Made by a program: the position numbers and the translations under genes. A DNA stretch of 64,000 nt from Budorcas taxicolor (lineage: Eukaryota; Chordata; Mammalia; Artiodactyla; Bovidae): contig NC_068912.1 in the NCBI RefSeq assembly GCF_023091745.1, positions 71,597,067-71,661,066 on the forward strand, read 5' to 3'. How positions within the stretch are numbered: position 1 is the stretch's first letter; every line of letters begins with the position of its first letter. Under the pieces are notes generated by a model. That model worked only from the letters and a program-made list of their open reading frames with translations, searched no databases and was not told the origin of the DNA. Of this stretch, positions 10,806-22,440 are shown in pieces.

Positions 10806-11805
10806 TTAGATTGCATTGCCAAATAAATGCAAGTCATATTGTACTTGAATTAATAAAAAAATATTTATTCTTAGATTTCTGAGAGGACATTTAAGATAGC
10901 CCCCATACTGGATTCAAAGATTCTCTCTTTGTTGCCTGCATTACTTTTTGTGCCTTCCTAATGAATAGACATATGTACTTACCAAGAGCAGTAAATTTCA
11001 AGTATCAATGACAGTACTATGTATATCTCCATTCATGATGCATAATACAAGGGGAATTGCATTCCGTCAAATTATTATTAGTGTTTGACCTCAGAACTGA
11101 GGGCAATCACTCTTGAACCATGTTCCTACCTGTGTTTGAAGCATGGTTAGTCAGTCTGAAGCACATACACAGTTCATGTGACCACTGCTCGGTATGCTGT
11201 TTGCACTATAAAAAGTATTCTGTTTGCTTCAAGTTCTGAGTAACACTTTTAAGTTTTTGGAAAGCTTGATTAGCTAAAACAAGCCTGGCTAGAATGGAAT
11301 ATGGCAGGGTTGCACAAATTCTGTCAGGATATATTTTTTTAAAGATTGTGGAAAAAAAACCCTGCCAAATCTGGTCCATCTGTTCACATATGAGTTTTTC
11401 AATATTAATAGGCTGGGCAATTGGGAGATTTATTTAATTAATCTTCATGGCTAGTGCATCGGGTAACAACAATTATCTTTACTCTTATCACAGCAGTGTT
11501 GCTGTTTAAAATGAGTTCAATTTGTGTTCAGAACATGATTTTAACTGATACTTTTACCCTGACAAATAAGTAGTATCATGATGTTACCACTTGCCGTGAA
11601 GCAAGCAAATCAATAAAAGAGAAAATCAGAAATAGTCTGAGTAAGAACTGACTGGACCAAAAACATTTCTGACGGCCTTGGTCCTGGAGTCATTTCTATA
11701 GGATTGGATTTATATAGATTGCTTTAGTGCCTGGAATTTACATAGTAAGAAGTGAGGTCAATGAGAGTAAATAGTCATGAGTTCTAACCATCTTTACTAT
11801 CTCCT
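10806..11805. other. No recognised feature
   Basis: One kilobase of ordinary AT-rich sequence. No coding frame, RNA gene or repeat family was recognised. Confidence 0.5.
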
Positions 11806-11817
11806 GCCTGTCTGATA

Positions 11818-11936
11818 CCCACTCCAGTGTTTTTTCCTGAAGAATCCCAGGGATGGAGAAGCTTGATGGGCTGCCATCTATAGGGTCACACAGAGTCAGA
11901 CACGACTGAAGTGACTTAGCAGCAGCAGCAGCAGCA
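11818..11936 (+). mobile_element. Bov-A SINE half-unit with a CAG-type tail
   Basis: Only the Bov-A 3' part is present (actccagtgttttttcctga through cagacacgactgaag), ending in a (CAG)n tail at about 11919-11936. It is bracketed by an exact 12-bp direct repeat, gcctgtctgata, at 11806-11817 and 11937-11948. This marks a 5'-truncated insertion with its target-site duplication. Confidence 0.9.
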
Positions 11937-11948
11937 GCCTGTCTGATA

Positions 11949-12536
11949 TGGATAAAATATGTAATATTTTTGTAAAGTGAAAATAAAAAACTGCTATAAA
12001 AGGCCACTGAATATGGACATACAATATGCCTAGCATTCTCAATAAATATTTGTTGAATTGCCAGATAAAATGATGTATATTATATATGCCTTCCCTGAAC
12101 AGTGCTTCATAGATGGAATCAGTACTGTATGAATGCAGCTTTCTTTCTCTTTTAGGTAGATAATAATAGGAAAATAGATACATAGACAATTAGAGGGAAA
12201 GGGTTGAAAAAGCAGATCCTTCTTTCTTCAAAGTACCTCCTCCAGTCACTACATTAAAAATTCCACCAATTAGAAATTGTTGCACTTGAGCTTTGAAATA
12301 ATTTTGGTAATTGTGCATGCTTCAAGGGGAAGATAATTAACATTTATTGGATGCTTATTTATATGACACACACTGAATTGGGTATATTGCCTGTTTTTTT
12401 TTTTTCATTTAAATTTTAAACGTTTTTAATAAAGTAGTTTTTACTACACTAATTTACATTTTTTTTTTAAAGTGAGCATGAAATTTATTGTCCTGTCTAT
12501 GGTCATGCAGACATGCCACAAATATTATGAGAAACT
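11949..12536. other. Mostly unrecognised DNA with an L2/MIR-like scrap
   Basis: At 12010-12060 the phrase ctcaataaatatttgttgaa resembles the 3' end of L2 or MIR. The rest shows nothing I can name. Confidence 0.4.
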
Positions 12537-12551
12537 AAAATAGAAATAAGA

Positions 12552-12756
12552 AAGTGAAGTCATTCAGTCATGTCCGACTGTTTGTGACTCCGTGGACTGT
12601 AACCTACCAGGATCCCCTGTCCATGAGATTTTCCAGGCAAGAGTACTAGAGTGGGTTGCCGTTTCCTTCTCCAGGGGATCTTCCCAACTCAGGGACTGAA
12701 CCAGGGTCTCCCACATTGCAGGCAGACGCTTTACCGTCTGAGCCACCAGGGAAACC
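12552..12756 (-). mobile_element. Bov-tA SINE
   Basis: Full antisense copy from agtgaagtcattcagtcatg to the head gtctgagccaccagggaaac. An imperfect direct repeat (aaatagaaataagaa before it, aaatggaaataagaa after it) is the target-site duplication. Confidence 0.92.
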
Positions 12757-13037
12757 AAAATGGAAATAAGAACTGACCCCAAATATGTGTATATCTTCTT
12801 ATTCTATCAAGCTATCCCATGATGAAAACAAAATCATTTTGACTTGGTGAGCCTTCATCTATTGTCAGTGGATATTTTGGTAGAAATACAAGAAAGACAA
12901 GGTAAAAGTAATAGACTCCCCGGATTTTCTGTTGAGCTACATAGTTTTCCTTGTCACTAATTCTTCACTTCTCAACTAGAGCTTTCTAAAGTTTCATGAA
13001 CACTGTTTGGAATTATACTCTTATTCTACTAATTAGA

Positions 13038-13572
13038 TATAATGGCTAATTTTATATGTCAACTTGGTAGGCTACAACACCTAAATGTTGCTGAATAAGT
13101 ATTTTTTAGATGAGATTGGTATTAAATTGGTAGACTTTGAGTAAAGCAAATTACCTTCTTTTGCATGAGTGATATTCACCCAACGGCTGAAGATCTTAAC
13201 AAAGTTCCCCCAAAGAAGTTTAAATTCTACTTCCAGACTGCACTGGACTCAAGCTGTAACATCATCTCTTCCCCCAAACTCCAGACTTTTGGACTTACCA
13301 GTACCCACAATTGCATGGACTTCCCTGATGGCTCAGACGGTAAAGCATCTGCCTACAATATGGGAGACCCAGGTTCAATCCCTGGGTCGGGAAGATCTCC
13401 TGGTGAAGGAAATGGCAATCGACTCCAGTACTCTAACCTGGAAAATCCCATGGATGGAGAAGCCTGGTAAGCTACAGTCCATGGGGTTGCAAAGAGTCAG
13501 AAATGATTGAGTGACTTCACTCACTCACTCACAATTGCATGAGCAATTATATGACACATACTGCATATATAT
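13038..13572 (+). repeat. Ancient interspersed repeat, first copy (split by a SINE)
   Basis: It begins aatggctaattttatatgtc and continues with ttggtagactttgagtaaag and the late ttggacttaccagtac, then resumes after the SINE as gagcaattatatgac. The same ordered landmarks recur at 49562-50225. I recognise it as an old mammalian interspersed repeat, possibly an LTR, but cannot name the family. Confidence 0.55.
13318..13529 (+). mobile_element. Bov-tA SINE
   Basis: A complete copy from gacttccctgatggctcaga to cagaaatgattgagtgactt plus a short CACT-type tail. It is bounded by an exact 12-bp duplication, cacaattgcatg, at 13306-13317 and 13530-13541. It interrupts the ancient repeat at 13038-13572. 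Confidence 0.93.
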
Positions 13573-14022
13573 CAGTTCAGTTTATTTCAGTTGCTCAGTC
13601 ATGTCTGACTCTTTGCTACCCCATGAACCACAGCACACCAGGCCTCCTTGTCCAACACCAACTCCCAGAGTTTACCCAAACTGAAGTCCATTGAGTCTGT
13701 GATGCCATCCAACCATCTCATCCTCTATCCTCCCCTTCTCTTCCTGCCCTCAATCTTTCCCAGCATTGGGATCTTTTTAAATGAATCAGCACTTCACATC
13801 AGGTGGCCAAAGTACTGGCGTTTCAGCTTCAACATCAGTCCTTCCAATGTACACCCAGGACTTATCTCCTTTAGGATGGACAGATTGGATCTCCTTGCAG
13901 TCCAAGGCAAGAATACTGGAGTGGGTTGCTATTCCCTTCTCCAGGAGATCTTCCCAACCAAGAGACTGAAATCAGGTCTCCTACACTGCAAGCAGATTCT
14001 TTACCATGTGAGCCACCAGAAA
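13573..14022 (-). mobile_element. Chimeric BovB 3' end / Bov-tA head element
   Basis: From 13573 to about 13908 the sequence is antisense BovB 3' end (accaactcccagagtttacc through ctccttgcagtccaag). It changes without a gap into antisense Bov-tA 5' sequence (gcaagaatactggagtgggt through the head accatgtgagccaccagaaa). In sense order this is a tRNA-like head, the start of a Bov-A body, then 330 bp of BovB terminal sequence. It resembles the composite repeats called ART2 in artiodactyls, but the match was not tested. Confidence 0.75.
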
Positions 14023-14046
14023 GATTCCACCACAATAAAACATGAG

Positions 14047-14073
14047 GTTTTTTTTTTTTTTTTTTTTTTTTTT
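14047..14073. repeat. Poly(T) tract
   Basis: A run of about 27 T follows catgagg. It sits on the head side of the chimeric element, so it is not that element's 3' tail. Confidence 0.9.
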
Positions 14074-14192
14074 GCTGAAGACATAGATATTGAAACCAAA
14101 GGTCTTTGGTTCTAAACAAGACAAGATAAATTGCATTCACTATTATTTTTACATATCACATTCCTCTTAAGCTTTGTCTTGCATATTTCCTT

Positions 14193-14224
14193 TCCTAATA
14201 TGTTCTATATGCCAAATGAGCATT
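14193..14224. repeat. Target-site duplication, left copy, of BovB copy B
   Basis: The 32 bases from tcctaatatgttctatatgc to the end match 17581-17612 at 31 of 32 positions (one G/A difference near the end). They directly flank the 3' tail of the minus-strand BovB. Confidence 0.95.
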
Positions 14225-17200
14225 CAGTTCAGTTCAGTCGCTCAGTCGTGTCTGACTCTTTGAGACCCCATGAATTGCAGAACACCAGGCCTCCCTGTCC
14301 ATCACCAACTCCCAGAGTTCACTCAGACTCACGTCCATCGAGTCAGTGATGCCATCCAGCCATCTCATCCTCTGTCGTCCCCTTCTCCTCCTGCCCCCAA
14401 TCCCTCCCAGCATCAAAGTCTTTTCCAATGAGTCAACTCTTCGCATGAGGTGGCCAAAGTACTGAAGTTTCAGCTTCAGCATCATTCCTTCCAAAGAAAT
14501 CCCAGGACTGATCTCCTTGAGAATGGACTTGTTGGATCTCCTTGCAGTCCAAGGGACTCTCAAGAGTCTTCTCCAACACCACAGTTCAAAAGCATCAATT
14601 CTTTGGCACTCAGCCTTCTTCACAGTCCAACTTTCACATCCATACATGACCACAGGAAAAACAATAGCCTTAACTAGACGGACCTTAGTTGGCAAAGTAA
14701 TGTCTCTGTTTTTCAATATGTTATCTAGGTTGGTCATAACTTTTCTTCTAAGGAGTAAGCATCTTTTAATTTCATGGCTGCAGTCACCATCGCAGTGATT
14801 TTGGAGCCCCCCAAAATAAAGTCTGACACTGTTTCTACTGTTTCCCCATCTATTTGCCATGAAGTGATGGGGCCGGATGCCATGATCTTTGTTTTCTGAA
14901 TGTTGAGCTTTAAGCCAACTTTTTCACTCTCCTCTTTCACTTGCATCAAGAGGGTTATTAGCTCCTCTTCACTTTCTGCCATAAGGGTGGTATCATATGC
15001 ATATTTGAGGTTATTGATATTTCTCCCGGCAATCCTGATTCCAGCTTGTGTTTCGCCCAGTCCAGCGTTTCTCATGATGTACTCTGCATATAAGTTAAAG
15101 AAGCAGGGTGACAACATACGGCCTTGACATACTCCTTTTCCTATTTGGAACCATCTGTTTTTCCATGTCCAGTTCTAACTGTTGCTTCCTGACCTGCATT
15201 TAGGTTTCTCAAGAGGCAGGTCAGGTGGTCTGGTATTCCCATCTCTCTCAGAATTTTCCACAATGTGATCCACCCAGTCAAAGGCTTTGGCATAGTCAAT
15301 AAAGCAGAAATAGATGTTTTTTGGAACTTTCTTGCTTTATCAATGATCCAGTGAATTTTGGCAATTTGATCTCTGGTTCCTCTGCTTTTTTTAAAATCAG
15401 CTTGAACATCAGGAAGTTCATGGTTCACATATTGCTGAAGCCTGGCTTGGAGAATTTTGAGCATTACTTTACTAGCATATGAGATGAGCATTCTTTGGCA
15501 TTGCCTTTCTTTGAGATTGGAATGAAAACGGACCTTTTCTAGTCCTGTGGCCACTGCTGAGCTTTTCAAATTTGCTGGCATATTGAGTGCAGCACTTTCA
15601 CAGCATCATCTTTCAGGATTTGAAACAGTTCAACTGGAAATCCATCACCTCCACTAGCTTTGTTCGTAGTGATGCTTCCTAAGGGCCACTTGACTTCACA
15701 TTCCAGGATGTCTGGCTCTAGATGAGTGATCACACCATCGTGATTATCTGGGTCGTGAAGATTTTTTTGTACAGTCCTTTTGTGTATTCTTGTCACCTCT
15801 TCTTAATATCTTCTGCTTCTGTTAGGTCCAGACCATTTCTGTCCTTTATCGAGCCCATCTTTGCATGAAATGTTCCCTTGGTATCTCTAATTTTCTTGAA
15901 GAGATCTCTAGTTTTTCCCTTTCTGTTCTTTTCCTCTATTTCTTTGCATTGATCACTGAAGATGGCTTTCTTATCTCTTCTTGCTATTCTCTGTAACTCT
16001 GCATTCAGATGCTTATATCTTTGCTTTTCTCCTTTGCTTTTTGCCTCTCTTCTTTTCACAGCTACTTGTAAGGCCTCCCCAGACAGCCATTTTCCTTTTT
16101 TGCATTTCTTTTCCATGGGGATGGTCTTGATCCCTGTCTCCTGTACAATGTCACGAACCTCACTCCATAGTTCATCAGGCACTCTATGTATCAGATCTAG
16201 TCCCTTACATCTATTTCTCACTTCTACTGTATAATCATAAGGGATTTGACTTAGGTCATACCTGAATGGTCTAGCTTTTTTCCTTACTTTCTTCAATTTA
16301 AGTCTGAAATTGGTAATAAGGAGTTCATGGTCTGAGCCACAGTCAGCTCCTGGTCTTGTTTTTGTTGACTGTATAGAGCTTCTCCTTTTTCGGTTGCAAA
16401 GAATATAATTAATCTAATTTCTGTGTTGACCATGTGGTGATTTCCATGTGTAGAGTCTTCTCTTGTGTTGTTGGAAGAGGGTGTTTGCTATGACCAGTGC
16501 ATTTTCTTGGCAAAACTCTATTAGTCTTTGCCCTGCTTCATTCCGCATTCCAAGGCCAAATTTGCCTGTTACTCCAAGTATTTCTTGACTTCCTACTTTT
16601 GCATTCCAGTCCTCTATAATGAAAAGGACATCTTTTTTGGGTGTTAGTTCTACAAGGTCTTGTAGGTCTTCATAGAACCATTCAACTTCAGCTTCTTCAG
16701 TGTTACTGGTTGGGGCATAGACTTGGATTACTGTGATATTGAATGGTTTGCCTTGGAAACGAATAGAGATCATTCTGTTGTTTTTGAGACTGCATCCAAG
16801 TACTGCATTTCGGACTCTTTTGTTCACTATGATGCCTACTCCCTTTCTTCTGAGGGATTCCTGCCCACAGTAGTAGATATAATGGTCATCTGAATTAAAT
16901 TCACCCATTCTAGTCCATTTTAGTTTGCCAATTCCTAGAATGTCGACGTTCACTCTTGCCATCTCCTGTGTGATCACTTCCAGTTTGCCTTGATTTGTGG
17001 ACCTGACATTCCAGGCTCCTATGCAATATTGCTCTTTACAGCCTCATACCTTGCTTCTGTCACCAGTCATATCCACAGCTGGGTATTGTTTTTGCTCGGC
17101 TCCATCCCTTCATTTTTTTTCTGGAGTTATTTCTCCACTGATTTTCAGAAGTGTGTTGGGCACCTACTGACCTGGGGAGTTCCTCTTTCAGTATCCTATC

Positions 17201-17550
17201 ATTTTGCCTTTTCATGCTTTTCATGGGGTTCTCAAGGCAAGAATACTGAAGTGGTTTGCCATTCCCTTCTCCAGTGGACCACATTCTGTCAGACCTCTCC
17301 ACCATGACCCGCCCATCTTGGGTTGCCCCACAGGCATGTCTTAGTTTCACTGAGTTAGACAAGGCTGTGATCCTAGTGTGACTGGATTGACTAGTTTTCT
17401 GTGAGTATGGTTGGAGTGTGTCTGCCCTCTGGTGCCCTCTTGCAACACCTATCATCTTACTTGGGTTTCTCTTACCTTGGGCATGGGGTATCTCTTCACG
17501 GGTGCTCCAGCAAAGTGCAGCCGCTGCTCCTTACCTTGGACGAGGGGTAT
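14225..17550 (-). mobile_element. BovB (RTE) LINE copy B, longest copy
   Basis: A 3.3-kb minus-strand BovB. Its tail is at the left (cagttcagttcagtcgctca). The 5' UTR runs from about 17000 to ggacgaggggtatct near 17550, longer than in the other copies. The flanking 32-bp duplication shows standard target-primed insertion. The bases between the 5' end and the right duplication (17551-17580) are extra copies of an AATATGT word. Confidence 0.95.
14234..16977 (-). pseudogene. BovB endonuclease-reverse transcriptase ORF, broken (copy B)
   Basis: Reading leftward from 16977: the endonuclease (MITQEMARVNVDILGIGKLK, then WNAKVGSQE preceded by an E where G is usual) is open for 187 codons. It ends at a TAG at 16414-16416, where CAG stands in copy A. 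Reading resumes at 16296 (SQIPYDYTVEVRNRCKGL) through the linker and the RT at 15581-15141. The catalytic box is YAYD at 14992-15003 instead of YADD, so the second aspartate-type residue is lost. The C-terminal tail follows to 14234. Several frame breaks are present (near 15795, 15570, 15130 and 14800). Confidence 0.93.
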
Positions 17551-17580
17551 CTAATATGTTCTAATATGTATCTAATATGT

Positions 17581-17612
17581 TCCTAATATGTTCTATATGC
17601 CAAATGAACATT
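17581..17612. repeat. Target-site duplication, right copy, of BovB copy B
   Basis: Partner of 14193-14224. It is immediately preceded by partial repeats of its own first bases at 17551-17580. Confidence 0.95.
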
Positions 17613-17702
17613 AGTACACCAATAAGTAGCCAAGAACATAGAGAAAGGGGAGTTCTCTGAGTCCAAAAGGACTTAGTCACCCTGGAGAAGGATTATGAAG
17701 AA

Positions 17703-17990
17703 GTACACACAGGATCTTCTCTGGAGTCCATTGGTTAAGATTTCACCTTGCAGTGAAGAGAACACAGGTTCAATCCCTGGTGAGGGAACTAAGATTTCAT
17801 ATGCCTCTGAGCAACTAAGTCTGTGTACCACAACTACTGAGCCCACACACCCTGGAGCCAGTGGGACACAACTAGTGAGTCCATATGCTGCAACTAGTCC
17901 ATGTGCCACAGTGAAAGATCCCACATGCCACAATGAAGATCCTGCACACCACAGCTAAGACCCAATACAGCCAAACAAATAACGTAAAAT
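17703..17990 (+). mobile_element. CHR-type tRNA-derived SINE
   Basis: Head ctggagtccattggttaaga, then caggttcaatccctggtgag and ggaactaagatttcatatgc. An A-rich tail follows tacagccaaacaaataa. This is the Cetartiodactyla-wide SINE type without a Bov-A body. The middle is unusually rich in gccacaa-type words, perhaps a local duplication. Confidence 0.75.
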
Positions 17991-18136
17991 ATAAAATATA
18001 ATAATGGAGCACAGAGTATATTGTTAGCAAAGATGAGACTGAGGGATTCTCACAGGGATGGAGTACCTTGGCACCTGTGGTGACTGGTCTTTTTCCTTTT
18101 TTGCTCATTCTGTTTTTTCATAACCTCTTACAAATC

Positions 18137-18262
18137 GTTGACTCATGGACATGACTTTGAGCAAACTCCTGGAGACATTGAAGGACAGGGAAACCCTGTG
18201 CACCACAGTTCATGGGGTCGCAAAGAGTCAGACACAACCGAGTTACTGAACAATAACAACCT
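18137..18262 (+). mobile_element. BovB 3'-terminal fragment
   Basis: About 125 bp: gactcatggacatgactttg, cctggagacattgaaggaca, then cgcaaagagtcagacacaac and a short tail. Severely 5'-truncated. Confidence 0.85.
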
Positions 18263-18890
18263 ACAAATACATTCCAGATTGCAAGTGAAAAACAAACAAA
18301 CAGAAAACAAATAGCTCATCAAGTTATAAATTCTCAACTCAAACAGGCTACCTGATTCTGGAACACCTGATATTTCTTACTCTTCCTTAGCTGTGCACAG
18401 GGCCACAAATCAAGGTGAACGCTATACTAAAATGAGATGCATGCACTGATTTTAGTTCCAGATGAAAAAGTAAGACACAATTTGAAGCACTTTGAAGTAA
18501 ATAATGGTTTACTAGAGCACTTACTGAAGAATTTAAAATTTCTGGGTTAGTTTTTTAACACTTTCAAAAAGGATATTAAGGATCATGAAGTGAAAACATG
18601 TCTTGGGTCACATTTAGCCCCAAGTGATTTTTACTATCTACTTTCAAAATCAGAAAATTGATTGTATTGTGGCTAAGCAGTTCTTCACTGATGTCTTTTA
18701 AATCATCCATTTTTAATATCATTTATTCACATGACTGTTTCCTTGGTGCCTTGTTGAACCTTTCTCCTGGACACTCGGATATAAAAAAAGTAGTTTCTGG
18801 CCATACTTTTCACTTTTTCTGAACTTTTGCCAAAGTTATATGAATTCAAAAATAGTTAACATATAAAATGAGTTTGTATATATTTATTTA
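18263..18890. other. No recognised feature
   Basis: AT-rich sequence with no frame or repeat that I can identify. Confidence 0.45.
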
Positions 18891-21350
18891 CTTTTAAATA
18901 GAAATTGTATGTTTCAGATGTACAACATGATCATTCAATATAGATAGCGAAAAGATTATGTAGCCAATCTAATTAACATATTGTTTTCTTACATGATGTA
19001 TGTGTGTGATGAGAGCACCTGAAGTCTACTATCACAGTATATTTCCAGAATTCTATATAATAATATTATTATTTAAGATTATCATCTTGCTCTATGTTAG
19101 ATTTCCAACTTATCTTCTCTACAAAAATGCATATATTCATTAACTAACATCTCCCCACTCCCCAGCACGATTACACCACTGGTAACTATTATTCTACTCT
19201 ATTTCTATGAACTCGAGAGTTTTTAAACTCCACATTTCAGTAGGATAATGCAGTATTTGGCTTTCTGTGCCTGGTTTATTTCACTTAGCATAATGTTTTC
19301 ATATTGTTAGAATCCTATCATTTAGACTTAAAGAAATTTTTTTAGTATTTCATCTAAGGTAGATATAATGATGATGAACTCTGACAGTTGTGTTTCTGAG
19401 AAATTTTTTAAAATATATTTTGTTTCTAAATAACAATTTTGCCTGGTACAGTATTCTTGACTGTCAAGAATTTTCTCTAAGAACTGTGAATATATCATCC
19501 TAATCTGTCTTCCATGAGGTTTCTGCTGACAAATCCACTATGTATTTATGGGGATACCTTTATATATGAAGATTTGCTTTTCCTTTTCTGCTTTCAAAAT
19601 TCTCTGTTGGTTTTTGACTTTTGAGAATTTATTTAAATGTGTCTCATTTAAGATTTCTTTATATTTAGCATATTTTAAATTCTTCAGGGTTCTCGGATCT
19701 GGATAGTTTGCTCCTTCTCTAGGTTAGGGAAGTTTTCTGTAATTATTTCTTTAGAATGGTTTCTGCTCCTTTCTCTTTCTTTGTTCCTTTGGGCTACTAT
19801 AACACATATTTTGTTTTGTATAGTAAAGTTAGGTAGAAAGTTAGACATAAGCAATGAGGGGAGATCTGGCTGAAAGGGATGCAAGCTGTTCTCTAAACTT
19901 CATCCCAGACATACCCAGGAGAGCTCACAGATGTTACAAAATAACCACAGAGATTTTCAACTCCTGGGCATGCACCCTAGGCACACAGTGGATACAAAGT
20001 AACCATGGGGGTTTCTCTAAGTAACCTTAGCCAGTTAGGCAGTCAAGAGCCCCGTTAGGGGCTCATGAATATTGACTATCCTGCATCTAATTATAACAGA
20101 CTGAATTATGTGAAGATATAAACAACACAGCCTACTGTCATATAACTTGAAATTATCAGTTGAGTGTATGCCCATTTGCAATGCCCTTCATTGATCGATG
20201 GTGAGCACAAACGTTACTTTACACTGGGCATAACAAAAAGTAAGAGCATGAAAGTATAAAATTGGCAAACAGGGATCAATAGGAAGGACAGGGAGGATTC
20301 CTTTGGGAGCATCTGACTAATAAAAGATCTGTCTGCTTGAGCTGTAACGTGTCCGTTGTTCCACAGTTTTTAGTCCATCACTCCAAATTTTTGTTGTGAT
20401 GAGGCAAGAATCGAGGAAGAGAAATAAACCAACCTGACAATGGTATTATATTTCCTTGATTACTTGTAATTCCTATGGATTTGAATGGTTGTCTACACAT
20501 TCGAACAAGTAGGCATCTCTTTAAGTGTTTACAAACGGGTTTTAGCAGCTAAAGCCCTTCACCAGTGGTTTTGATCAGATTCTGGAAGGCCATTTGGTTG
20601 AATCTGTGAGCAGATTCATCTGGTGCCTATGTCAGCAGGTGGGCAGGTTTGGTGTCTGAATTCATGGGAAGAGGCCTGAAGCCTGAGTCCTCATGGACAG
20701 ATACGGTACTTAGTTACAAACAACAAGCTTGTAAATTGAATCCACAGTGACAGTCTTGAGAAGTATATTCATGTGAGTGAACCTGGATCCTGGGTCTGTG
20801 GGCACCTAGCTTGCACCAAGGACCACTGGGGCAAGTTATGACTGCATCTATTGTGTCAATTCTGGAGACTGGTCCACAGGACTTGGCCTGGAGCCTTGGT
20901 CTACAGGGTCCAACCTGGCTGTGGGAAAGGTCTTGAGTTAAGTCTGTGGAAACAGGCCTGGCATTTGGCATTTAAGTGGATCTAATGCCTTGGTCCCTGG
21001 GGACATGCTGGGTCCTGAGTGCATAGGTGCTAATCTGATGCTGGGACCCACTGAGGCAGGTGTAGTGCTAGAGTCTGTGGTGAAGTCTGGTACACACTTC
21101 ATTCTCCTTCCCCATGGAAAGGGTAACTTTTGTGGAGCTGGCTGGTCTAGATTTGGGGAAGGGTTAATATGGATAATGTGAAATTGTCTTTCATATACTC
21201 TTCCATGCGTCTGTGTTTCACTCAGTTGCTATAATCTTTCACCAGGAATCCTTAGCTCATATAAAGGTATTTTTGAGTATCAGCAATTATTCAAATTGAT
21301 GTTTCTTGGAGGGGACAAGCACTGGAACTTACTATTCCAAAACCTTGATA
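18890..21350 (-). mobile_element. Old decayed L1, internally deleted and split by an LTR
   Basis: Antisense L1 3' UTR text is visible at 18890-19300 (cagatgtacaacatgatcat, then ctgtgcctggtttatttcac). ORF1-like antisense text follows at about 19400-19816, where a minus-strand frame reads ENFPNLEKEQTIQIREP. After the LTR, a 5' UTR-like block lies at 20440-21350 with many diverged tgggtctgtgggc-type words and an end near ggggacaagcactggaactt. ORF2 is missing, so either a large deletion occurred or two L1s lie side by side. Confidence 0.6.
19817..20439 (+). mobile_element. Solo LTR of an endogenous retrovirus
   Basis: A unit of about 620 bp beginning tgtatagtaaagttaggtag and ending aacctgaca, so with TG...CA-type ends. 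It has a TATA box (TATAAA, 20255-20260) and a polyadenylation signal (AATAAA, 20319-20324) only about 60 bp apart, then a ~110-bp downstream stretch. No viral coding sequence adjoins it, so recombination between two LTRs probably removed the interior. It sits inside the old L1. The class is not certain. Confidence 0.65.
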
Positions 21351-22440
21351 ATTCTGCTCCTCTGATATGAGGCTTTAATTGGACAGAAAGAAATTACTTA
21401 AAAGCTTACTGAGTTTCTAAGTGTGATTAAACTCTATATGTTTTTCTGACTTAAGAGTGATGTCAAAATGAAGTTCTGCTTAAATGAGATAGGAAGATGA
21501 ATGTATAGGTTTCCAAAGATAATGAGAAAAAATTTAGGTCTTTTAACCTTTGTTAGTAGTTTTGTTATCCAGGTGTCCAGGCTACCTCCAGACTTCCCAT
21601 TTATATGTCCTATATAAAACCTCAAAATGCATATGTTTATAGGTGAAATCATCATTGTCTCCCTAGATTTACATTAAAATTTATTATTTGACCATATCCC
21701 AAACTCTCAAGCTATAAACTTCTGTACCTCTTTTTTTCCTCAAACCTGATAGCTTTTAAAACATATTAATTCTAATTTTAAAATGCTTTCCCAAATTATT
21801 CTCTCTTGAACATCTTTGCTGCAGTTTTCTTAATAGATGATAGTAAATAGGTGCAAAAAATGTCTGGTTTAGTGGCTAGTGGAAATATGCCATCTACATC
21901 ATGACGATTTCATTAATCTATTATATACTCTTTCTCATTAAGAAAACTATTCCCCAGTTATCTTCTTCTAATTACTGAGATTTTGGACAGGATGAAGGAG
22001 GAGGAGTAATTAACTCCATTTACCCTGTCCACATTCTGGATGAATTGAATGGATAGGTTCAGAAAATGGAAATAAATGTATAATTTTATTAATAATGTAG
22101 GTAAGAGAAACTGGCTTAGATGTGTGGGAACAATGAATTTTAGTATTGAATCTCAGAAGTAGACACATTACTGCATTAGGAATCTAAGTCACCCTCTTCA
22201 TTGTGGCCAGCCTAATACAATATAAGTGGAGAACAGCAAAACAGCATGCTTGTTCCCTGTAAAAAGCTGTCTCTGAAGGAAAAGTAGGAAGAGACACTAG
22301 GGTGAGTTACAGACCCTGTTTGTCTCTTGAGGTACTTAGGTTGCCTTACTCCATTTCCCTAGGCAGTAGTAAGAGATAATACAAAGTAGTCAGTATTATT
22401 TAGAAGAAAATGGAGGAAGTGTTTCACTAATATCACTGAC
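21351..22440. other. No recognised feature
   Basis: About 1.1 kb of AT-rich sequence. Short frames occur but none resembles a known protein. Confidence 0.45.
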
